64,000 nucleotides of DNA from Spirometra erinaceieuropaei (Eukaryota > Platyhelminthes > Cestoda > Diphyllobothriidea > Diphyllobothriidae). The notes under the pieces are model-generated. The model was not told where the DNA came from. It did no database searches and worked only from the letters and a program-made list of their open reading frames with translations. The DNA is taken from the NCBI GenBank assembly GCA_902702965.1, contig CACRXP010000019.1, forward strand, positions 464,658-528,657, in the 5' to 3' direction. Of this stretch, positions 13,201-25,200 are shown in pieces. A program made the position numbers and the translations under genes. Numbering within the stretch: position 1 is the stretch's first letter; every line of letters begins with the position of its first letter.

Positions 13201-16200
13201 ATGCTCAGCCAGCTACCGGGTCTAACATCACCACCGACCGTCTTCGGGGAGCATTTTTTTCGGACTATTGGAGGAAGGCGTCACCGGTTCATTCGGGTGT
13301 GAACATTTCAGCGCGGTGTTAACAACTGTCCACGTGCCTGCTTACTTCACTTTTCCTACTCTGATAGGCCTACTCGCTCAAAGTCCTCGCCTTCACGCCT
13401 TAGGGATGCCTGGCCATCTTGGCTGTCATAAAACAATCTAAAGATAATCCGTTTCCGACACGCTTCAACATCCACTTTAAAACCTAACTTATTAACCATC
13501 CTCGAGAAACCACCTGGCGTCCATCGCGTATGCGATCTGCTATGCAATTTACGCTCTATCCAGGTGATTTTCTATTCATTTGTGGCTCCCATTAGAATGC
13601 GTTTGTCAAGTCGGCGGGCTTGGGGCTTTCGTCTCATTTCCCACTCCGCTAACTTGTCGCCTTTGTCCAATTCGCTCCCATTCTACACAATTTTGGACAT
13701 GTCAGGTTTCCTTTTCGAGCAATCCTTGTGCGTCATTCTATTTCTACTTCTCTTACCTCCCTTCTGTTTTATTTGCACGTCCTTCATTTGCGTCCCGTCC
13801 TTTATTCCCCCTTTCTCATGTGGCTTCCGGCATTTTTAGACTCCATTCCTAATGTCAGACAATTTCTTCGCCGACATTCTGCCTTCCTGCCGCCTTTATC
13901 ATGAATCCTGTATCCCAGGCTCTTTCTCCCTCTTGTGTTTCGAGAAACGCTGTCATGCGTTACTTTCACCCGTTTCGGTTAACAAAAGCCGAGTAAAATC
14001 ACCGTCTGTGGTAGCTATTCGGGCGAGCGTCGTAGCTGATTTCGCGACAGGACCTTATGTGCCATCAAAAAATCCATTTCCCGATTGGGTGACCGATCGA
14101 TTTCCACTTTGAAGACGCACATGACAGAGTGCATTCTTCCAGCTCGGTGATCAGCTTCGAGTATGCCTGTTCATCGCTTCCCGGAGCAGCATAATTCGGT
14201 CCTTTAAAAAAAGGCTGAGGACGTATCAGTAATCTCTCCAAGAGAGGTGTATGATCTGACTGACTGCCAGGTTAGGCCTTCATCTCTGAGAGAGTTCAGA
14301 ATACTTGACAATGTGACTGTCTACGGCATAAAACTGGGTTCAGTCAGAAGTTCGCGGTGACATTCATACGGTGAACCAATGCGTGACGCTTATTGACATT
14401 TAAGTGGAGAGCTCGTTCTCTGCAGGCATCAGTGATGGTAAGGCTGATTACATGGTTACAGCGATTAGCCTCCCATTTGCTACAGATTTTATTAAAAGAT
14501 CTGACAGTTATGACGTGCATGGTTAATGGGCCGTCGTCTCGTTCCCCGGTAGTGTATTAAACACTTCCCATCATTATTGGGCTGTTATTGTGAAAGTTGA
14601 CGGTGATTCCCTACATACAGCTCTGTGCTACTGTCGACCGTCCTTGGGTGTTATTAGTTCACCTGCTGTGGCCTGCGCTGCACCGTTTCATCAGTTTCCC
14701 TATCTGACTTGTTGTTTATTGATTGGAATCTAAGTGGACATCGAGCGAATGGAGGAGTGATGCTGGTGCGTGGTTGTTATGGATATGGAGACGCTGTAAG
14801 AGCCACGGGGTGGGGTGGGGGGCGGCAGCATGTCAGGACGGAGATTGTGCAGCCGTGGCATCGAACGCTTCGTCCGTTGAATTCCTCGGTTGTAATTCCG
14901 AACGCCGCCAGTCTGGCGTTTCGTCCTGCTTTGCTTATTTGTGGGTTGAAGAATATGGCCCAGAGCTTCTCTATTTTGTGATAGTACTGTTTCGAAAGAT
15001 AGTGTCGGATATGTGCGTTTGTGCGTGGACACACAAGTACTCAAACAGACTGACTTGGGTTTGCAACGCGATTTTACAATGTGACTGTGCAGGGAGATAT
15101 AATTAGGCGTCGGCAGCGTTTCACAGCTTAGATTGAGAGTTAGGGAAAATCTGGTTCACGTTAGTTAATGTTCCAGTTAGTGTTCATCACGCGTAGATGT
15201 CGCTGTGCTGCTGTTTTGCCCTTTCGCGACAGTTTTGTTCACCTGCCTTCCTTGATTTTGGGGTGACATTTTTGATCTTTCGTAGCCATTTCATCGATCT
15301 GGCATTCGGCTTTTAAAAAGGGGTTCTGCGTCTCTTTTTGATCACTTAGGAGGTGCTTTTCTTAACGTCCGCTGTACAATTTGGGTCCTGACCTCTTACA
15401 CTGTTGCATAGGAGACACGCTGCACTGCTACTGCTGTTGACTCTGCCGTACTTTTCCCCTCTCCTACAATGCACTGGTGATTACTCTGCCGCCTCAGCAT
15501 GGTGGACCGCTGGCCATCGAGGTCGACATCAATTGTGAGTGGCAGCATGTCTGGACGGGGTGTTTACTGTTGTTCCGCGTCGAAGGCTTCGTCCATTGGA
15601 CTCCTTGGTTGTAATCCCGAACGCCGCGGGTTTGACGATTCGTCGCGCCTTGCTCATTGTTGGGTTGCATTATGTGGCCGGAATTCCGGTAAACTCTGTA
15701 TTTGGCGGCAGTACTGGGTTGATCACTTGTTACCATTTCATCGCCCTGCCATCCGCATTGCTACCAGTGGCTGACGTCACAAACGAATTCCATTCTCCCA
15801 TTCTGATCGATTATGAGGTAGCCGTCTTAGCGGACACTGTAAAACTTCGGTTCTGACTTCACATACGAGACACACTGCAGACTAGTTGGCTAGCGATGAT
15901 TGCTGTTGACAGATGCAGGACTTTGCTATTAGCTGATATGCTGTGTTCGAAGGTGACTGACGAATCCAAGTCTAACTGTAGATGTGAGCTGACAGTGGGG
16001 GCAGTTTTGGGGTGTGAGGATTGATTATTGCTGTTGATGAAAAGGCCATCGCTGAGGAGGCCTGGAATTTGTGTGTACATCAAAAAGGTAAGAGGCTTGT
16101 AGGAGTTTCGGATCACTGTAACCTTGCGATGATTCTGCAGTTTTTCTTTCATCTGGAAAGAAGAGGATGCTTTCATTTGAAACATGATCCTGGTCTTCAT

Positions 16201-19200
16201 GAGGCTCATAGGATGCACAGAAATTGCAGGAACTCGGACCGAAATCCTTTGATGCGTCTACGTACTGAGAATATGGCATTAGTCCATAAGAATCAGCCGT
16301 CGTCTTGGGCTCAACGCTGCTTCGGGGAGGCCGCAAGACTTACTGGCAGAGAACACGTCTCCAAGTCAATTTCGACGGAACATCCCCCCACTCGCCAACA
16401 TGAAGAAACCTGTTGGAAAGGGCTCTACTTAATTTACGGTAGATTTCGCCCAGGTCTGCAATTCTATAGTCAAATGCACCGACTACAGGGCAGGGGGGGG
16501 GGTCAAGGAAAAAGGGGGACAGGCGTACTCACCCCTCGAATTTGAAATCGCTGCCGTGGAGAACCGTCATATGACTGGCGTCCCCACCGAGGGCCCTGAA
16601 GGCGCTAGATACGACGCATTCCACAAAGACGCTCCGAGGCTTCATCAGCTGCCAGGAACATTCGCCTTGGAGGAAGGCGGCGATGTCGTCGATCAGGATG
16701 ATCACCTACGGCAGGAGAGCGAGGGACGAGGGGAGATGCCGGTTAATGCCATGCATTAACTAGGAGAATGACGGTGTGTGTGTGTGTACTTTAAATGTCA
16801 ACCTACCCACGCGCAGTAGGACTTGGCTCGTTTGGACGGCAGGTTGGTAGATTACCCTAATTGGAAGTAGAATCTACCTTCCGGGCAGCATAACCATCGT
16901 GATAAGCAACACCGCCCACACTGGCCTTTTTGCACGTCGTAATCGAGAATGGTCATTATCGGCAGAATAGTATTACCGACAAAGGCAAGGGAGAGTGGGA
17001 TAGCCATTTCTGGCTTATTAGCCGTCGCCAGCTAGTCATACCTAACCCCGAAGTGTGGAACACCTGGTGCTCGATCCCGCGACCTGTTAGTTAGAAATCC
17101 AACACCTCTAACCGCTGAGCCACGGGCTCGTTGTCTTGCCAGTTGCGATCGGGAATATACAATAGTAGGGGACGCTCACCGATCGTTTCTACGGAACACA
17201 CTCGTCTCCCTTGTCTTTGCCGGTAATACTATTCCGCCTATATCCTGCGCAGCTGTGCGGCTGCTGGTTGGGCTCGAGAGTGGGCCCGTAGGGCGCAACG
17301 AGACGACTGAGTTCCGTGGAAACGCTCAGTGAGCGCCCCTCTACCATGGTAATTATCATCATATCGTAGCTGGGGTTACGAACCGCAGCCCTTTTAGGAT
17401 AGTCGCATAGTGCTGAGAAGTACCACTGGCAAAGGCAAAGGAGCCTGCCATAGTAATTTCTGGTTAATTATTTGCTGTCACTAGGCCGTCAGAGCCCCAC
17501 GACAGTCTTAGGAGTGCAGAAATTTGTAATTGGATTCACTTGGTCCCGGAGCTCTAATACTTCAGCCACCCGTTCACCCCTTGTTGGCTTTGATTGAGAT
17601 TATGCAAAGTCACCACGTGGAGGTGATGTTTGCCAATCTGCTCTAGTTGCAAAACGAAATACGGCGACTTCAAATTAGGACCCCCTCTCGACCCGATGGT
17701 ATGACGACACACGACCAGCAATTTAGAAGTAGCACGACAAAACTCAGGAGGTATGCAGCGGTTCCTACTGGTTTATTTGCTGTAGTCGGAGGGGAACACC
17801 TGCAATTTGGGCCCAAATCCAACATCAAAGTGGGCTAGGAGTGAGGAGGATGGGACTTACATGAACGCCAGTGATGCGTGAGAGTTGAGCCAGCAGTCGC
17901 AGTGCCACTGTGTGGCCTAGGTGGGGCAGACCACTGGGTGAGAGGCTCCACAAGCAGCGAATGAACTTCGACCCGTTGCCAGAGGCAAGTCTGGCACTGA
18001 GGGCGGTTCGTGATTCAGGCAGGAGAGAGCAGATGGCCTCTAGAGTAGTCCCAGCCTCCGCCGGCGACATTCCTGCCTCCGTGAATGTGAGCTTGGAGAA
18101 GACCTCGGTCAGGGATCGGATGTGCTCCGAAGAGAGGGAGGCTGCAGCAGAGTCTGAAGAAGTTGGGAAATGACAGTTAAAGATCCTCGCTTAAACAGAT
18201 GTGACTATCCAGCATTCCCTGTACTACAAAAGGTGACTACGATTGCGCGTGTCAGGCGTGGGGTCCAGTCTGCGGGAGGGGTTTGCATCCAATCCACTGG
18301 CCTTTGCATTTATGACGGCATTGCCTGTTATTTATTCACTCTCAGTCCTTTTCGTGTTTTAAGACGCTTATTTGTACATTAACGTAGTCTTTGGCCTGCA
18401 CAAACGGGTACTAGCCACAGCCGAAGCACTGGCCATTCGACTAGCGAACCCAGCACTCTGTTGTTTGAAGACGCTGACACAAGCAGTCTGTCTGCCCTGA
18501 CCGACTCCAGACGCTGATCGCACGCCGTCCCGACGCCCTGAGAGCAGTGACACGCACTTACAGCGCTTACAATCTAACCGACACCCCCCTCCCCCTCCCA
18601 CCCCAACTCCAGCATCCTCAACACGCTGACTCCGTTATGCGGACGGAGTGAGAACATGGAGCCCGATTAACCCTGCCCCTGTCTACAATTCGAATGATCA
18701 TTACCCTGGTAACTGTATCGGTCTGATGATGAGTTACCGAAAACACATGTTCGCCAACCGACTCTTCAATTTTTACTTTGCTTTACCAGCTAGTAGATTT
18801 GAAAAATCGCGTTACCGGCACAGACGCCTGATTGATGGGTTTTCTTTTGAAGTGTAAATGGAATTTATGGCCAGGATGTCGTTTTCTTGTGCCTACATGC
18901 GCTGACTCCGGACAGAGGAATCGACTTGCTGCCTTTCTGCGCGAAAGACGGCAACGCAGTTGGTTAATAACGCCCAAAAAAAACTCATCGAATTGCCGTC
19001 TTTTGGGGCCGTTCTATCTTTAATAATTTCCGCCATTCCAAACACCCCATGTTATATTTGGTTTCTAGAGGATGGAAATTGGCGGCAAATGGGAAACACC
19101 CGCAGTCATTCATGCGGGTATAAGTCAGTTTGAAGGAGTATTTAATTTGCAAAAAATATCCAGTACCTGAGAATCTGAGTGCCCGACCGTACTTCAGACA

Positions 19201-22200
19201 GGCAACAACTACGTTGTATTGATGATGATTATTATTATTATTATTATTATTGCAAGTCGACACACCTTGCTTACAGTGGTCGAGGAATGCTCCTACACTG
19301 AAGAAACTGATGCGAGGACTGGCAGCCGTAGAGCTGTTGCGTCAGCCGCTAGCATCTAGTATTAGCGCGGTCGCGCTTTGGCGAATTATCAGAGATAGAA
19401 ATAAGCAGGACGGACTAGAATGGTCTACAAGTAAGTAAGACTACGATTTTTATTCGTCGAACCCGAAATAAGTATCGTTATATGTCCGTTGAAGCCTTTA
19501 ACAGGAAACAGTTGCCGATGTTCCCTAAAGCGACAACTACGAAAAGGATGAGGGAATTTGTGCCTCATTTGCAAAAAGCCATGACAAGGTCATCTTAAAT
19601 AAGAAATTGATTAGATAAGTTCCCCTTATTGGCTAAGAGGTAGGCTGATTACAAGCCCTCATTTTGGATTGGTGCTTTCTTCCGTGGTGAGGTCTTATTC
19701 TTGGATAAGCCTAAGAATGCGACCCAGATGGTCATATGTGGCAAGAACTTCCCAACAGTGCGCGCTACATCGCCTGTAACCTTCAAACACTTTCGACAGT
19801 TGATAGTTTGGATGGCTATGGAATTCGGAGAGCAGCAAAATATTAACAGCAAGGTGTTCATCAACATTGTGAAGGATGTCTTCGGCTAAAACGACATCCA
19901 CCAACGTCGAATGAAGAGCATAATTCAAAACGATAATGCTCCTCTTCAGCAGAAAATACTAACAGCAAGGTGCTCATCAACATGGTGAGGGATGTCTTCG
20001 GCTAAAACGACATCCATCAACGTCGAATGAAGAGCATAATTCAAAAAGATAATGCTCCTTTTCAGCTAGTTAAGGAGGTGCCACTCCGGTAATGCGGGCA
20101 AGTATAATCTACAGCATGTGGCCTAACTCATGAAACTTGATGAGAGCAATCGTGCGGTCTAACTTCTACACATACGTAATTTAGAAACGGAAGGAGCAAA
20201 ACATTAACAGTTCCAACAAAATATCATTATTTATATGGCTATTGTGTCGTGCATTCATAGCCGTAGAACGGAGCGCGAAAGTGAGAATAAATAATGAAAA
20301 TGGTTGCAGTGTAAAGAGAATGGCATGTCCTTCCGTGTTTTTTGGTGACGTGAAAGAAACAGCCGAAAGTGTCAAATTCTTTCTTGGTTTCCCGTGTAAA
20401 AATGTGAATTACACGTACATCCGTCAACTGAATGCGGTACTAAAACACTTCTAAAAAGATAACTTATCAGAGAAAGTTTTCTACCTGATCGAAAGCATAT
20501 TTGTTGCGGACTTTTGTCGTGGACGTCCATTTTATGCGACAATGAGGTTTCACGTTTGGATGAGCCTTCAAATGTGACGCAAACGACCGTAGGCATGAAA
20601 AAGAACGTCCAAACGCTCATTACTGCAGTAAATGCTTTTAAGAAGCATCTGATTTTGAAGGTTTTAATAAACGCATAACGCAGAATCTGTCTTTATGGGC
20701 AATCAACTGAAAACACAGAAAATCCCGACGTATTCAGCGATATTTCAAAGGCCGATCTGAAACTCCGCGTCAGCCAGAACAAAGGAAAAGTGCAAGTTAA
20801 TTTCTTGAAAGAAGAGTTCACTTTATTTACACAAAATGGCATGTTTGGGATTACATCTGCCAGACCTGCTCAAATTCATCGATCAACGACAAGCGTGGCA
20901 ACATGTGGCCTTATGAAAACGTTTATTCCTATGACGTCCCTACCGGTGAAATCAAGAAAAATCCTGTTTGCCTTAATGAATCGCATCTAAATTGACACAA
21001 AAGCGAAAAAGATACAACGAATTCTCGGGAGACCGCTATACCTGACATTACACAAATTCTTAAAAGATATTTAAATGTGGACTTCACTAGACGATTATCT
21101 TCGGAGGTTACCCTGTTTGTACTATCATGTTCACTCAGTGTGTTGCATAGACAGGCTTTCTGTACATCGAAAACTAAAGATTACAAAATAACAACCATTT
21201 TTGACATTCCCGGAATTTTCCGATTTCCTAAAAAGTGGCATTTCCAAGCAAATTAATTCTTTTGTTTTCGACCTCCTAGAGTTATTATTTACTAATATTA
21301 TTGGATTCACGCATTGGTGTCGGTCTGCGGGCAATTAGCGATCATTTGCAAATTTCTAAGCCTTTCATCTGTTAGGTCGCGTAGTGTAGCTTTTCAGTCA
21401 ACAACCAACCCTGCCGTCGACGACCTACATATTATTTCGATTGCTGACCAACGGGGATCTTAATCCTATCTAAAATCTTTTAGGCTTGCGAAGAGGAACT
21501 AGCAATGCAGGAAAAGCATGATGTTGTGCTTAATAATCATGTTGAAAAAAAAAACAGTAGACAACTTTGCTGTCTCCATGTCTGAAAGGCTTAATTCCGT
21601 TTAAAATGAGAACGGACAATCAACAAAGTACCGTTTTGTATTTGTTATTTTTCATTACTCTCTCACTTTCATGCATACTCTTAGTTGGGCGCCCTTATAT
21701 TTAGTCTTAATCAAATGGTTGGAAATGTATTCGTCTCCTGAAATTCGAGTTTTGGGGGAAAAATTAGTAAGTACTAGTAAACAACGAACAGTATTGGTAA
21801 ATATTAAATTATAGACCAAATTCTGTCCTCTTTTAAATAAGGGTCGTTTCTTTGGTGCTCTGAAAATTTGGAAGACGCAGCGTGGGCCGACTTAATATTT
21901 CAGGGATTTCATTGCGAAACTCACATTTTATGAGTTAAACTAACTACTGTATACGACATGTGGGTATAAAATTGAACAAACCTGTTGCGTGTTTCATAGC
22001 CGACTCGGCCGCCGCTGACTCATGCGTGGGGTATGCATTGGCCAAAAGCGTGGTTAAGGGCGGTTTGGTAAAGCTCTGTCGAAGACCGTCCATACGGCAG
22101 TCCAGGTGGCTAAAAACGGCCTCCTTCAAATCGTTCGCCGAGACCTCACCCCTCAGATAGGCTGCCTCCAATCCCTCGTAGGCGGCAAAGTCGGATTTTC

Positions 22201-25200
22201 CGCAGGAGACTCCTGGTACAACAGAGAAAAAAGGAAGGGTGAGCGTCCCCTACCATTATATATATATAATGTCAAACAGAATAACCAGACACTACAAGAG
22301 GCATAAGGAACGCCTGTTAGACTACCGATGCCACAGCCTGGGCCCAATTTCTAAATAGATGCATGCTAGAGGAGACGCATCGTTCTCATTATTGGCCCGT
22401 TCTCCGTCTCCCAGCAAGATGACCTCCCCTTAACCGGAGGCGTGTCAGGCATGTATTCGACAATTCGACCGTCCAAAGCCACAGCGTCCGCGTCACGTGC
22501 TTCACGGAGCGTGCGAATTAGTTTGTAGTGATCGCAGACTTGTGCCCCTAAAGCGGGCTACGCGATAGATGCGCTGGACCAACACTGAGGGCCAGGTCGG
22601 AGTCCGGCAGGTGTTATCGGGAATTCACACCCATACCCATTGGGGTGTAGTGGCAGGCCCAGTTGCTGGCTCACGCTGCACCAACTGGGATCCGTAACGT
22701 CCCCCCACTGTTGTTATGGTATAAAGTCCTGGCCAGTGTACGTTGCGAACCAATGGGTGCAGTGGTACACCTAGGTGTGGGTTTTCGTCGTGCCGGCCAT
22801 CTGCGGCCTTCTTGACTGTCTTGACACCTGACCCAGGGGAGGAGGAGGAGGAGGAGGAGGAGGAGGAGGAGGAGGAGGAGGAGAAGGAGGAGGGAGTGTT
22901 GTAGATGCGGCGCAAGTCTACTGTCGCCTAATAGTAGCTCATGCGCAAGTCGCCGTCCCTGCTCTCACCCTGTAGTAGAGCACATGGCTGACATCGTCGA
23001 CAACGAAAGTTAGGCGGTCGATCGAAGACTTTCGCAGCATCTATCGCACTTTCTCATCTTTCGCACACCTTGCTTCGTTGACAAGATTATGTAAAGACAG
23101 CCAGAGGTTTGTTCAGGTTCGAGGGCTAATAAAGCTAAAAAGACCGTCTACACGTGCCACACACGGTCTAGTACGGTTGTTTATAGTGAAGAAAGGAAGT
23201 GTTGGATGGGAACGTCAGGACGACGGGACGTCAAAACGGACGCAGTGGCTGACGTGGCGTGAAGCCACAGGCATACGCGGTCCTCCCTTTCGTCTGGCCC
23301 AACGGCGCGGTTTGTTTTCAATGGCCTGGAGTATGGATAAAAGTAAGAATGCGGAAACGGAGCAACAACTACCGAGGCCTCACCCTTGGCGGCATCCAGA
23401 TGCACCAATGGGAAGACGACATACTTCAGGAAGGCGAGAACACCATTACCGTCGGCGGCCGTGACACCAGGCGGACAGACAGCCTGCTGCAGTTTGGCTT
23501 TCACCGAGGAGCTCGGTTCAAGAAGGTCGATTTTCGAGTCCACTTCGGAGGCTGACATTTTGCCGCCGGTCAGGCCCGGCACCATGGGATTCATCAGATG
23601 GATACGTTTCTTGTAGCCCAGTCGAGGCAGATACTGTGGGCAAGATAGAGGTGGAAGGAAACGCAGACAAGTTGACACAGTGTCTGGTCAAACAAAGAAT
23701 TTCCATTTAATTACCCTGAGATTTTTCACATTTGCAACAAAGTTCGGCTGTTTCATTCAGGTTACTTCATATGCATGACATTAAGCACTCATCGGTTATT
23801 AGATGAGGACGGATAATCATGTCTTTCAAAACTTTCCCCTACTCCAAAGAGAATATTTGTCGGTTTCGGAATTCTGCGTTACTTTTACCCCGCCTACTGA
23901 TGCATGGTGAACCATTTCTATCCTTGTTGCAGTAGAAAGTCCTGGTCAGTCTTCGGATTGAACCAGGGGATAAGGTGGTACGCCTAGGTGCGGGTTTACA
24001 CCGTCCCAGCCACCTGCAACTCCATCCGCCTCTGGTCTTTTTGACTCCGTTTTGACACCGGATCCAGGTTGGGAAGGAAGGGGGGGGGGGAGTAGGGTGG
24101 ATGCTTCGCAAATCTACTACCACCGTAAAATAACTCACGCCTGGGTCACTGTCCCTGCTCTAACCCTGCACATGTCAAACAATAACGGACGGCAAAGAGT
24201 AGGGAAGGTGAGGCAGTCCGAGTAAACGATCTCCTCAAAGGACTTCTATTATGTAACGAAGTGTGTGAAACAGTAATCGAAATGTCCGTATGTGTCTGCA
24301 TAAAGAAACAATTGTCTACCCGCGGTCGTAGTGCTCATTACCAGGGAATGCAATTTTGTGCTAATGAGTATACAGCAGCGTACTGGCTCTTGACGACTTA
24401 CGCACATCGCACTCAAGTGAAAAATCGATAATCAGGATGTAGTTTGGCATGTTATTTCGATATTTTAATAAAGTAACTCATAGTTCTTATAGAGTAAACA
24501 AAAAATCTACTTCTTACCATGATTCAGTTAAAAAAAGGCTTCTTCAAATTGTGTACTTAAGGGATAAAAAATATAAATATCCCTGAGAGGCTGGCATATA
24601 AAACTGTTTGAATTTGAAGAATGAGGCTACCGTGATGGTTTTATTAAAAATCTAGCTAGTACTTACTGATAGAATTGCAAAGCTTCTGTGGTTTTATAAT
24701 TCTTCACTGCCCGCTCCATAAGTTAGACGCTGGTGCCCTGAAACCTGGCCCTGCTTCTAAGTTGAAGAACAGTTCGATAAATACCTCATCAGAACGGACT
24801 TATTATATTGGCAGTATGTTATTACCGACAAAGGCAAGGGAGACTGGAATGGCCATTTCTGGTTTATTAGCCGTCGTCAGCCAGTCATACCCAATCCCGA
24901 GGCGTGGAACACCTGGGTCTCGTTAGTTAGAAGTCCAACGCCTCTAACCACTGAGACACGAGCCCGTTGCCCTGTTGGTTTCGATCGGGAATATACAATG
25001 GTAGGGGACGCTCACCGATCGTTTCTACGGAACACACTCGTTCCGTTGTGCCTTACGGGCTCTCTCTCGAGTCCAATCAGCAGCGGCACAGCGGCGCATT
25101 ATATAGGCAGTATGTTATTGCCGACGAAGGCAAGGGAGACTGGAATGGCTAGCTCTGGCTTATTAGCCGTCTTCAGCCAGTCATATCCAGTGCGGCTGCT

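Larger units (their letters stand above)
16706..17860 (-). other. YARS intron 6
   Basis: Contains a short (GT)n run near 16772, a SINE (16965-17165), a TIR element (17164-17345), and another degraded SINE body near 17400-17560. The last 300 bp before exon 6 show nothing recognisable. Confidence 0.6.
18154..21981 (-). other. YARS intron 5
   Basis: Largely AT-rich. Recognised parts are a Penelope-like fragment (18390-18560), an (ATT)n run (19225-19252), a SINE scrap near 19380-19430, and a tandem duplication at 19836-20067. I see nothing assignable in 20070-21980. Confidence 0.55.

Noticed and set aside
16021..16545. 174-codon plus-strand ORF
   Set aside because: It overlaps the end of YARS exon 7 on the opposite strand, has no domain, and its openness is not supported by any repeat or homolog I recognise.
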